5,045 nucleotides of DNA. Origin: Kiritimatiellia bacterium (lineage in GTDB: Bacteria; Verrucomicrobiota; Kiritimatiellia; RFP12; UBA1067). This document shows, piece after piece, positions 1-5,045 of this stretch. Where the stretch lies: contig JAFRNO010000080.1 of the NCBI GenBank assembly GCA_017430155.1, positions 1 to 5,045 on the forward strand. The letters run 5' to 3'. Each line of letters starts with the position of its first letter. Within the stretch, counting starts at the first letter, position 1. Below the pieces are notes generated by a model. It searched no databases, was not told the origin of the DNA, and worked only from the letters and a program-made list of their open reading frames with translations. The translations under genes were made by a program, and so were the position numbers.

Positions 1-2
1 AT

Positions 3-51
3 TCTCCATAACAATCTCCCTGTCTCCGCGAAATCTCCGTGCTCTCCGTGT
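3..51. repeat. Degenerate TCTCC/GGAGA short-period repeat
   Basis: TCTCC occurs five times, starting at 3, 15, 23, 34 and 43, with spacings of 12, 8, 11 and 9 bases. Several copies are followed by GTG or GCG. On the minus strand this reads as repeated CACGGAG/GCGGAG blocks. Such degenerate 'CACGGAGA' strings resemble intergenic repeats seen dispersed in several environmental bacterial lineages; that comparison is from memory. The tract starts at or before the window edge, so its full length is unknown. No reading frame is associated with it here. Confidence 0.5.
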
Positions 52-148
52 TGCTGTCGGCAGACATGTGCCGCGAAAGACGTCCTCCCAACCGCTGACC
101 GAATACGCCCTGACGCTCTTTTCGCGTGCAAGGCGGGGAGGAATCGGG

Positions 149-178
149 TATACTATCCGTCACTTGCATTCCAAGTGA
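149..178 (+). promoter_or_regulatory. Probable -10 box and start-site hairpin of the HzsA-like gene
   Basis: TATACT at 149-154 matches the sigma-70 -10 consensus at five of six positions. No convincing -35 hexamer lies 16-18 bases upstream, so the promoter is either activator-dependent or uses another sigma factor. A start about 7 bases downstream falls near 161. There a perfect 7-bp inverted repeat (160-166 with 172-178, loop CATTC) would put a hairpin at the very 5' end of the mRNA. The dyad could equally be a repressor operator on DNA. It lies just upstream of the GGAG Shine-Dalgarno (182-185), which is 8 bases before the ATG at 194. Confidence 0.5.
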
Positions 179-193
179 AATGGAGCAGACCCG

Positions 194-3100
194 ATGAAAC
201 AGACACTCTGGACATTCTTTCTCGTATGCGCGGCCCTCTCGCTCGCGGCGGCGCCGGACCCCGTGCGCCAGGCGCGCGAGCAGCTGGCGCTCGTGAAGCC
301 GGATGCGGCGCGGCGCGCGCTCGCGGACCTCAAGGGCAATCCCAAGTACGACTACGCGAAGAACGCGGCCGCCATCGAGGCGCTGCTCTCTAAAATCGAC
401 CAGGTGCGCAACGACCTCGAGAAGGGCGACGACGCCGCGAAGGCCGCCGCCGTGCAGCTCGTGGAGGGCTACCGCAAGGCGATGCTCGCGAACCCTGTCC
501 TCGACTTCGACCAGATCCTCTGCGTGCACCGCAAGATCAACGGTCCGCGCGGCGCGTTCGGCGGACGCGGCAGCGGCATGACCGGCCTCAACGCCGAGAA
601 CCACATGGTCGCGCCGCGCACCGGCTTCGAGAACGAGATCGTGGTGCTCTCCGACCTGCGCGGCGAGCCGAAGACGCGCATCCTCTACAAACCCGCCGAC
701 AAGACCTCGATCGTGCGCGACCTCGACCTCGACTTCGACGCCTCGCGCATCCTCTTCACCGGCTACAAGGGCACGAACAACCTCTTCGGCGTGTACGAGA
801 TTGTATTAAGTGGCCCTTCGGGCCTAAGTAAACTTAGTCGCGAAGCGACACTTAGGGGCGAAGCCCCACTTAACAACTTAACGCCCTCTCTGGTTTCGCC
901 CGAGGACGGCAAGTACGACATCCACTGGTGGGACGCCTGCTACCTGCCAAACAAGGACCAGGTGATCATGCTCGGCACGGGCGTGTTCCAGTACCTGCCC
1001 TGCGAGGACGGCAACATGCCGATGGCCGTCGCGTACCGCGTGGACCGCAAGACGGGCGAGGTGCGCCAGCTCACGTACGAGCAGGACAGCGACTACACGC
1101 CCACGATCACGCACGACGGACGCGTCCTCTACACGCGCTGGGAATACTCCGACCAGCCGCACTACTGGAGCCGCGTCTTGATGACGATGAACCCGGACGG
1201 CGTGGGACAGCTCTCCGTGTGGGGCTCCAACTCGTTCGTGCCCACGTTCTTCTACTGCGCGCGCACGGTGCCGGGCGACCCGCACCTCATCACGATGATC
1301 GGCGGCGGACACCACGACCGCGCCGAGGTGGGGCGCTTCTTCCAGATCGACCCCACGCTCGCGCGCGCCTACCCGTTCCGCTACGATCCGCCGGACCGCG
1401 ACTGGGGCCCCGCGCGCCACACGCTGCGCATCCCCACCGTGGTGTACCCGAAGGAGAAGACCGGCATGGTGCACGAATTCCCGGGCTGGGGCAAGGACGT
1501 GGAGGGCGACATGGCCGACCCCTACACGATGAACCAGTTCGCGCGCGGCAAGTACTACTTCTCGCATCCGTGGCCGCTCGACGCGAAGTACAACCTCGCG
1601 ACCGTCAAGGCCGCGCCCGACGCGCTCATGGGACTCTACCTCGTGGACGTGTTCGACAACGTCACGCGCATCGCGGAGGCTGACGACGGCCTCTACGTGG
1701 AGGCGATCCCGTTCGTGCCGCGGAAGCGTCCGCCGATCATCCCCGACCGCTCCGACCTCTCGAAGAAGACGTGCTCCGTACACGTGGCCGACATCTACAA
1801 CGGCCCGGGCCTCAAGGGCATCCCGCGCGGCACGGTGAAGAAGATGCGCCTCTTCAGCTACCACTACGCCTACCACAACACGGGCGGGCACTCGATGACG
1901 GGACACGTGCGCGGACGCGGCGCGCCGTACAACGAGCGCGTGGAGTCGAGCTGGGACGTGAAGCGCATCCTCGGCACGGTGGACATCGAGGCGGACGGCA
2001 GCTGCTGCTTCGAGATGCCGTGCAACACGCCGATCTCCGTGCAGCCGCTCGACGAGAAGGGCCAGGCCGTGCAGCTCATGCGCAGCTGGATCGTGGGCAT
2101 GCCGGGCGAGCGCGTGTCGTGCACGGGCTGCCACGAGGACAACCGCTCCTCCGTGCACACGAAGCGCACGATCGCGGACGAGAAGTACTTCAAGGGGCAG
2201 ATCCAGCAGATCAAGCCGACCGACGCGGACGGACTGCGTCCGTGGGACTTCGCGAACGAGATGTGGCCCGTGGTGAAGAAGTACTGCCTCTCGTGCCACG
2301 GCGATCCCGAGAAGGCGCCGATCGCGAAGCAGGACCAGGGCGGCAGCGACGAGAAGGATCCGGCGAAGCTCTCCGGCCGCCGCCTCGTGATGAACGACGC
2401 GCCGCACGCCTACTGGATGCTCCATCCGTACATTCGCCGCCCCGGTCCCGAGAGCGAGGAGACCATGTTGCCGCCGATGGACTACCATGCGTCGACGAGT
2501 CCGCTCGTGCAGATGCTCCGCAAGGGCCACCACGGCGTGAAGATGGCGCCGGAGGACTGCCTCAAGATCTACGAGTGGATCGACCTCAACGCGCCGTACC
2601 ACGGCAAGTGGAATCCGCCCGCGATCACCGATCCCGCGAAGGACCGTTTCGTGAAGGCGGTGATCCCCGACCAGGCCGCGCGCCGTCTTGAGACGCAGAA
2701 GCGCTGGGCGCGCATCGACGACAGCCCCGAGGACGAGTACGCGCGCTACGCGGCCGTCGTCTCGAACCGCGTGGTGAAGCCCGTGGCGCCGGCTGCGTGC
2801 GCGAAGCCCGCACCCGCGCCGAAGCTGAAGGGCTGGCCGATGAGCGTCTTGGAGAGCGCGGACGCGCAGCTCGGCGCGATCTGGGACATCGCGCCCGTCA
2901 CCACGAAGACGCTCGTCCTGGGCGCGGGGCAGTCGCTCACGTTCCGCCGCATTCCCGCGGGCGCATTCGTGATGGGCAGCGCCGACGGCTATCCCGACGA
3001 GCGTCCGCAGGCCGTCGTGCGCATCGCGAAGCCGTTCTGGATCTCCGAGATGGAAATCCAGAACCAGCAGTACAACGTGTTCGACCCCGAGCACGACTCG

Positions 3101-3745
3101 CGCTACCAGGACGAGTTCGGAAAGGACCACGTGTTCCCCGGCCACATCGGCAACCACCGCCGGCAGCCCGTCGTGCGCGTGACGTGGAACGACGCGATGC
3201 GCTTCTGCGCGTGGCTCTCGAAGACGTGCAACGTGAAGGCCACGCTGCCAACCGAGGCGCAGTGGGAATGGGCCGCGCGCGCGGGCACCGACACGCCGTT
3301 CCCATGGGGCGGTTGTGACGACGACTACACGAAGTTCGCGAACTTCGCCGACCGCGACGTGCGCTTCCAGGTAGTCGGCTTCGACGGCGGCGGCAACATC
3401 CGCAAGCGCAAGCCGTTCGCGATCTGGCAGAACTATCCGTTGCACGACGAGCGCTGGGAGGATGACTGGTTCAACCTCAACTTCGTCGGTCGCGGGAACT
3501 GCAACCGCTGGGGTCTCTACGACATGCACGGCAACGCGGCGGAGTGGACGCGCAGCGACTACGCGCCGTATCCGTACGTCGACGGCGACGGACGCAACGA
3601 TGGAAAGACATCGACGAAAAAGGCCGTGCGCGGCGGATCCTTCGCGTCGCGTCCGCGCGACGGCACGAGCTCGTACCGCCTCGGATACGACATGTGGCAG
3701 ACCGTTTTCGACGTCGGATTCCGCGTCGTTCTTGAAGAGGAATGA
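194..3745 (+). CDS. Secreted HzsA-like dihaem protein with C-terminal FGE-fold (SUMF1-like) domain
   Basis: The 1183-residue protein begins with a Sec signal peptide (residues 1 to about 20, hydrophobic core then SLAAA). The start is supported by GGAG 8 bases upstream. Residues 22-99 are charged and helical. From NPVLDFD (100-106) to about 640 the sequence resembles the hydrazine synthase alpha-subunit-like family, with beta-propeller-type blades (DLDFDASRILFTG near 180, ITHDGRVLYTRWEY near 305) and a GTVDIEADG segment near 594. Two c-type haem sites follow: C643-TG-C646-H647 and C698-LS-C701-H702. MLPPM (758-762) offers a possible axial Met. A Pro/Ala linker (about 861-877) leads to an FGE/SUMF1 fold (about 913-1180) with MGS at 927, LPTEAQWEWAARAG from 1018, DMHGNAAEW (1110-1118) and RGGSF (1146-1150). 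Haem loading implies periplasmic or surface redox activity. The substrate is unknown, and true hydrazine synthesis is not implied because the other subunits are absent here. The segment encoded by 806-882 is an apparent insertion. The domain order is read by eye; exact boundaries are inferred. Confidence 0.9.
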   Translation: MKQTLWTFFLVCAALSLAAAPDPVRQAREQLALVKPDAARRALADLKGNPKYDYAKNAAAIEALLSKIDQVRNDLEKGDDAAKAAAVQLVEGYRKAMLANPVLDFDQILCVHRKINGPRGAFGGRGSGMTGLNAENHMVAPRTGFENEIVVLSDLRGEPKTRILYKPADKTSIVRDLDLDFDASRILFTGYKGTNNLFGVYEIVLSGPSGLSKLSREATLRGEAPLNNLTPSLVSPEDGKYDIHWWDACYLPNKDQVIMLGTGVFQYLPCEDGNMPMAVAYRVDRKTGEVRQLTYEQDSDYTPTITHDGRVLYTRWEYSDQPHYWSRVLMTMNPDGVGQLSVWGSNSFVPTFFYCARTVPGDPHLITMIGGGHHDRAEVGRFFQIDPTLARAYPFRYDPPDRDWGPARHTLRIPTVVYPKEKTGMVHEFPGWGKDVEGDMADPYTMNQFARGKYYFSHPWPLDAKYNLATVKAAPDALMGLYLVDVFDNVTRIAEADDGLYVEAIPFVPRKRPPIIPDRSDLSKKTCSVHVADIYNGPGLKGIPRGTVKKMRLFSYHYAYHNTGGHSMTGHVRGRGAPYNERVESSWDVKRILGTVDIEADGSCCFEMPCNTPISVQPLDEKGQAVQLMRSWIVGMPGERVSCTGCHEDNRSSVHTKRTIADEKYFKGQIQQIKPTDADGLRPWDFANEMWPVVKKYCLSCHGDPEKAPIAKQDQGGSDEKDPAKLSGRRLVMNDAPHAYWMLHPYIRRPGPESEETMLPPMDYHASTSPLVQMLRKGHHGVKMAPEDCLKIYEWIDLNAPYHGKWNPPAITDPAKDRFVKAVIPDQAARRLETQKRWARIDDSPEDEYARYAAVVSNRVVKPVAPAACAKPAPAPKLKGWPMSVLESADAQLGAIWDIAPVTTKTLVLGAGQSLTFRRIPAGAFVMGSADGYPDERPQAVVRIAKPFWISEMEIQNQQYNVFDPEHDSRYQDEFGKDHVFPGHIGNHRRQPVVRVTWNDAMRFCAWLSKTCNVKATLPTEAQWEWAARAGTDTPFPWGGCDDDYTKFANFADRDVRFQVVGFDGGGNIRKRKPFAIWQNYPLHDERWEDDWFNLNFVGRGNCNRWGLYDMHGNAAEWTRSDYAPYPYVDGDGRNDGKTSTKKAVRGGSFASRPRDGTSSYRLGYDMWQTVFDVGFRVVLEEE
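806..882 (+). repeat. In-frame array of three mini-hairpins (palindromic insertion element)
   Basis: Three 13-base palindromes each have a 5-bp stem and a 3-base loop: GGCCC-TTC-GGGCC (812-824), GTCGC-GAA-GCGAC (837-849) and GGGGC-GAA-GCCCC (855-867). The first is flanked by TAAGT (807-811, 825-829). The others are flanked by ACTTA (832-836, 850-854, 868-872), with one more ACTTA at 876-880. Each module is 18 bases, six codons, so adding units keeps the frame. The first module is the reverse complement type of the other two, the junction being TAAGT-AA-ACTTA. The outer ends form an 8-bp inverted repeat (TTAAGTGG 806-813, CCACTTAA 866-873). The translation, residues 205-229, is hexapeptide-like: LSGPSG, LSK, LSREAT, LRGEAP, LNNL. 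Leucines use TTA, CTA or CTT and serines mostly AGT, whereas the rest of the gene strongly prefers CTC/CTG and TCG/TCC/AGC. This resembles Rickettsia palindromic elements in principle, but the family is not one I can name. Confidence 0.85.
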
Positions 3746-3783
3746 GGCGCATCCGCAAATAAAAGGGCAACGCCAAAAATGGG

Positions 3784-3820
3784 AATTTTCCGTCCGTGGA
3801 AACGGGCGGAAAATTTTTTT
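3784..3820 (+). terminator. Intrinsic terminator of the HzsA-like gene
   Basis: A 14-bp stem (3784-3797 with 3802-3815, a single U-G wobble at 3793/3806) closes on a GGAA loop of GNRA type. It is followed by a run of seven T (3814-3820). An A-run at 3775-3779 upstream could extend the stem against the T-tract, so some activity on the opposite strand is possible. It lies 38 bases after the stop codon and separates this transcript from the downstream gene. Confidence 0.92.
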
Positions 3821-3841
3821 GCATCTGTTGACATTTTAGGT

Positions 3842-3870
3842 TTGCATGAGGGGAAAAAATATCGTATCAT
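3842..3870 (+). promoter_or_regulatory. Candidate sigma-70 promoter of the Lys/Ala-rich gene
   Basis: TTGCAT (3842-3847) and TATCAT (3865-3870) are separated by 17 bases. The -10 matches five of six consensus positions and the -35 only three. A perfect TTGACA also occurs at 3828-3833, directly after the upstream T-run, but the hexamer 17 bases further on (GGGAAA) is not a -10 box. The pairing is therefore uncertain. A promoter is expected in this interval because a strong terminator lies immediately upstream. Confidence 0.42.
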
Positions 3871-3872
3871 AT

Positions 3873-3908
3873 GCGCAGACAAGCGGAGTCTGCGCCGACG
3901 TTCGGCGC
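3873..3908 (+). promoter_or_regulatory. Two overlapping inverted repeats in the leader of the Lys/Ala-rich gene
   Basis: The first dyad is GCGCAGAC (3873-3880) with GTCTGCGC (3888-3895), 8 bp with a 7-base loop. The second is GCGCCGA (3892-3898) with TCGGCGC (3902-3908), 7 bp with a 3-base loop. They share GCGC at 3892-3895, so both cannot form fully at once. With a start near 3877 the first dyad would straddle the transcription start and could be an operator, while the second would be a leader hairpin. If transcription starts further upstream, the pair could act as alternative RNA structures. No T-run follows, so neither is an intrinsic terminator. Confidence 0.5.
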
Positions 3909-3926
3909 GCCGTGAGTCAACAAAAA

Positions 3927-3932
3927 AAAGGA
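3927..3932 (+). promoter_or_regulatory. Ribosome binding site that fixes the 3942 start
   Basis: AAAGGA ends 9 bases before the ATG at 3942. It selects this start over the in-frame ATG at 3846, which lacks a comparable site and would add 32 non-basic, low-complexity-unlike residues. Confidence 0.75.
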
Positions 3933-3941
3933 TACGAAGAA

Positions 3942-4163
3942 ATGGCTACTGCAAAGAAGGCCCCCGTGAAGAAGGCTGCCGCGAAGAAGGCTGCCCCTGC
4001 GAAGAAGGCGTGCGCGAAGAAGTGCTGCGCGAAGAAGGCTCCTGCCAAGAAGGCGGCGCCTGCTAAGAAGGCAGCTCCTGCTCAGAAGGCAGCTCCCGCG
4101 AAGAAGGCCCCTGCGAAGAAGGCCGTGAAGAAGGCTCCTGCGAAGAAGGCCGCGAAGAAGTAA
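3942..4163 (+). CDS. Histone H1-tail-like Lys/Ala/Pro-rich DNA-binding protein
   Basis: The 73-residue protein is built almost entirely of AKK, APAKK and AAPAKK units. It has 27 lysines, all encoded by AAG, no acidic residues and no aromatic residues. This composition matches the C-terminal tail of eukaryotic histone H1 and bacterial H1-like proteins such as chlamydial Hc2. The expected role is non-specific binding and compaction of DNA, or possibly of RNA, in the nucleoid. Three cysteines (C24, C28, C29) sit together, and one lysine of a KK pair is replaced by Gln (Q48). There is no globular domain or signal peptide. The gene is monocistronic, bounded by terminators on both sides. The start rests on AAAGGA at 9-base spacing and on the MATAKK beginning. 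Low complexity makes homology assignment weak, so the family call is by composition. Confidence 0.88.
   Translation: MATAKKAPVKKAAAKKAAPAKKACAKKCCAKKAPAKKAAPAKKAAPAQKAAPAKKAPAKKAVKKAPAKKAAKK
3954..4160 (+). repeat. Imperfect AAGAAGGC tandem repeat within the Lys/Ala-rich gene
   Basis: AAGAAG pairs recur 13 times, mostly every 12 to 18 bases, separated by GC-rich Ala/Pro codons. One further pair is altered to CAGAAG (residues 48-49). Spacer codons vary (GCT, GCC, GCG, GCA), so the repeat is better conserved in protein than in DNA. Unit number could vary between strains by slippage. Confidence 0.8.
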
Positions 4164-4172
4164 GAATCCCGC

Positions 4173-4189
4173 GCAGTTCCCAAAACTGC
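4173..4189 (+). other. Small hairpin between the Lys/Ala-rich stop codon and its terminator
   Basis: GCAGTT (4173-4178) pairs perfectly with AACTGC (4184-4189) around the loop CCCAA. It sits 9 bases after the stop and 1 base before the terminator stem. It may protect the 3' end or simply stack on the terminator. Confidence 0.45.
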
Positions 4190-4190
4190 T

Positions 4191-4229
4191 AGAGCTTGCC
4201 CGTGCCGATCGGCGGGCAAGCTCTTTTTT
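4191..4229 (+). terminator. Intrinsic terminator of the Lys/Ala-rich gene
   Basis: A perfect 12-bp stem (AGAGCTTGCCCG at 4191-4202, complement at 4213-4224) has a 10-base loop. A run of six T (4224-4229) follows. It ends only 3 bases before the Shine-Dalgarno of the next gene. Confidence 0.92.
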
Positions 4230-4232
4230 GAC

Positions 4233-4238
4233 GGAAGG
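4233..4238 (+). promoter_or_regulatory. Ribosome binding site of the GTPase-like gene
   Basis: GGAAGG lies 7 bases before the ATG at 4246 and decides this start. The Walker A motif begins at residue 8, as expected for a P-loop protein starting on its first beta strand. Confidence 0.75.
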
Positions 4239-4245
4239 CGAGAAC

Positions 4246-5045
4246 ATGGGCAACGTCGTTTTTCTGGGAGTCGAGGGCTCCGGCAAGACCACGCTCGCGA
4301 TGGCGCTGACGAAGGCGTTTGCGCGTCATGCGGACGAAGGGTGGTACCTTCGTCCCGAGGGACGCGGCGCGTACAACTTCGCGACGGTCGCGCCCGACGA
4401 TTTCTCTGTCGACGGCTTTCCGGCGCAGACCTCCGCCGCGCGCGAGATGACGTGGGTGATTTCGCGCGATGGCGCTGACATGGGCGGCATGCGCATCCTC
4501 GACTACCCCGGCGAGATCTACCGCCTTGCCTTTCTCTCGCCCGAAGACGAGGCCGACCCCGAGGCGTTCCGCGCGCGCATGGCGGCGAACGCGGAAGAGC
4601 TCGACGTGCTCAACCGCGCGATCGAGGAGGCCGAGAGCCTCTACGTGCTTTTCAACTTGCAGGACGCGCTCAACCTGCGCGGCGACGACGCGAACCGCAG
4701 CGCGGTGTGGGTGACGAACGAATGCCTCAAGCGCCTCAAGGCGCTTCCCTCGAAACCGCGCGTGACGCTCGTCTTCACGCAAGTCGACCGCTACCAGACC
4801 GAAGACGATTTCCTCCATTCGTTCACGCCCGCCGAACTCGACCTCATCGGCCACGACCATCCCGACGTGGACTGGATGATGGTGAGCGTGCTCGTGCCGC
4901 CCGATTCCGAGTTCGGCATCGACGCCTTCGTGCGCCGCGTGACGGGCCTCGGCGGGTTCGGCGTGCCCGACGGACGTCCGCGCCAACGTGCCGCCGCAGG
5001 TGGCGCGCTCGCGCGCCTCGCCGCCCAGCGAAAAGGGGAGGGTCG
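4246..5045 (+). CDS. P-loop GTPase-like protein, 3' end beyond window
   Basis: The frame is open for 266 codons to the window edge with no stop, so the C-terminus is missing. MGNVVFLGVEGSGKTT places beta-1 and a Walker A/G1 motif (GVEGSGKT, 8-15) at the extreme N-terminus. DYPGE at 86-90, following the hydrophobic MRIL strand, fits the G3 (DxxG) motif. VTLVFTQVD (173-181) fits the G4 strand, with TQVD in place of the usual [NT]KxD. MMVSVL (211-216) may be the G5 strand. There is no signal peptide or membrane segment, so it should be cytoplasmic and bind GTP, or possibly ATP. The G3 and G4 pattern and the long insertion between G3 and G4 are compatible with the poorly characterised double-GTPase (DO-GTPase) families, but this is a tentative placement. 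The tail from about residue 243 is Arg/Ala/Gly-rich and probably disordered. It starts immediately after a terminator on the same strand. Confidence 0.85.
   Translation, partial: MGNVVFLGVEGSGKTTLAMALTKAFARHADEGWYLRPEGRGAYNFATVAPDDFSVDGFPAQTSAAREMTWVISRDGADMGGMRILDYPGEIYRLAFLSPEDEADPEAFRARMAANAEELDVLNRAIEEAESLYVLFNLQDALNLRGDDANRSAVWVTNECLKRLKALPSKPRVTLVFTQVDRYQTEDDFLHSFTPAELDLIGHDHPDVDWMMVSVLVPPDSEFGIDAFVRRVTGLGGFGVPDGRPRQRAAAGGALARLAAQRKGEG

Noticed and set aside
194..256. Lipoprotein signal peptide in the large protein
   Set aside because: The only cysteine (FFLVC) is preceded by Val rather than Gly, Ala or Ser and is too early within the hydrophobic core. A SLAAA signal-peptidase I site fits better.
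806..882. CRISPR array
   Set aside because: The units are only 18 bases and their repeated part is 5 bases plus a triloop. There are no spacers of CRISPR size and no cas genes.
806..882. Intrinsic terminator inside the gene
   Set aside because: The hairpins are short, no T-run follows any of them, and the reading frame continues with clear homology-type motifs downstream.
928..1683. Long + strand frames in other phases (also 1771-2691 and 2797-3318)
   Set aside because: They are Arg/Pro/His-rich shadows lying wholly within the large gene.
878..3529. 883-codon open frame on the minus strand inside the large gene
   Set aside because: Its translation is Val/Arg/His/Ala/Leu-rich with no domain, as expected opposite a GC3-rich gene. 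The + strand frame has a signal peptide, haem motifs and an FGE fold.
194..3745. Genuine hydrazine synthase and anammox metabolism
   Set aside because: Only an alpha-like core is present, fused to an FGE-like domain. No beta or gamma subunit or hydrazine dehydrogenase gene is in the window.
3846..3941. Upstream ATG extending the Lys/Ala-rich protein by 32 residues
   Set aside because: No ribosome site precedes it, it would overlap the candidate promoter and both dyads, and the extension does not resemble the rest of the protein.
4189..4986. 265-codon minus-strand frame opposite the GTPase-like gene
   Set aside because: Its translation is low-complexity Arg/His/Val, and the + frame has Walker A and G3/G4 motifs with a good ribosome site. 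The minus frame also ends inside the terminator.

Overview
The window is GC-rich DNA with a strong G/C preference at third codon positions. It reads like a genome of the PVC group, most plausibly Kiritimatiellota, Lentisphaerae or Verrucomicrobia. This is inferred from three things: a giant secreted HzsA-like/dihaem/FGE-like fusion protein, a small lysine-alanine 'AKK' histone-tail-like protein, and a GGAGA-spaced intergenic repeat. No rRNA, tRNA or phylogenetic marker is present to confirm it. All recognised genes are on the + strand.

Layout. Positions 1-193 are intergenic: a degenerate TCTCC-type repeat at the left edge, then a probable -10 box, a short hairpin at the expected mRNA 5' end, and a Shine-Dalgarno site. 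Positions 194-3745 encode a 1183-residue exported protein. It has a signal peptide, a helical N-terminal region, a beta-propeller/hydrazine-synthase-alpha-like core, two CXXCH haem sites, a Pro/Ala linker and a C-terminal formylglycine-generating-enzyme-fold domain. It ends at a strong intrinsic terminator (3784-3820). A monocistronic 73-residue Lys/Ala/Pro protein follows (3942-4163), with its own promoter-proximal dyads and its own terminator (4191-4229). A P-loop GTPase-like gene starts at 4246, only 16 bases after that terminator, and runs off the right edge.

The genes do not form an obvious pathway. The two terminators suggest three separate transcription units: an extracytoplasmic redox protein, a nucleoid-associated protein and a cytoplasmic nucleotide-binding protein.

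The most striking signal lies inside the large gene at 806-882. It is an in-frame array of three 13-base mini-hairpins. Each has a 5-bp stem of different sequence and a constant GAA (or TTC) triloop, and the units are separated by a constant ACTTA (or TAAGT) linker with an 18-base, six-codon period. The first unit is inverted relative to the other two. Codon use here is completely unlike the rest of the gene. It looks like a small palindromic element that has inserted into a protein-coding gene and is translated as about 25 extra residues.
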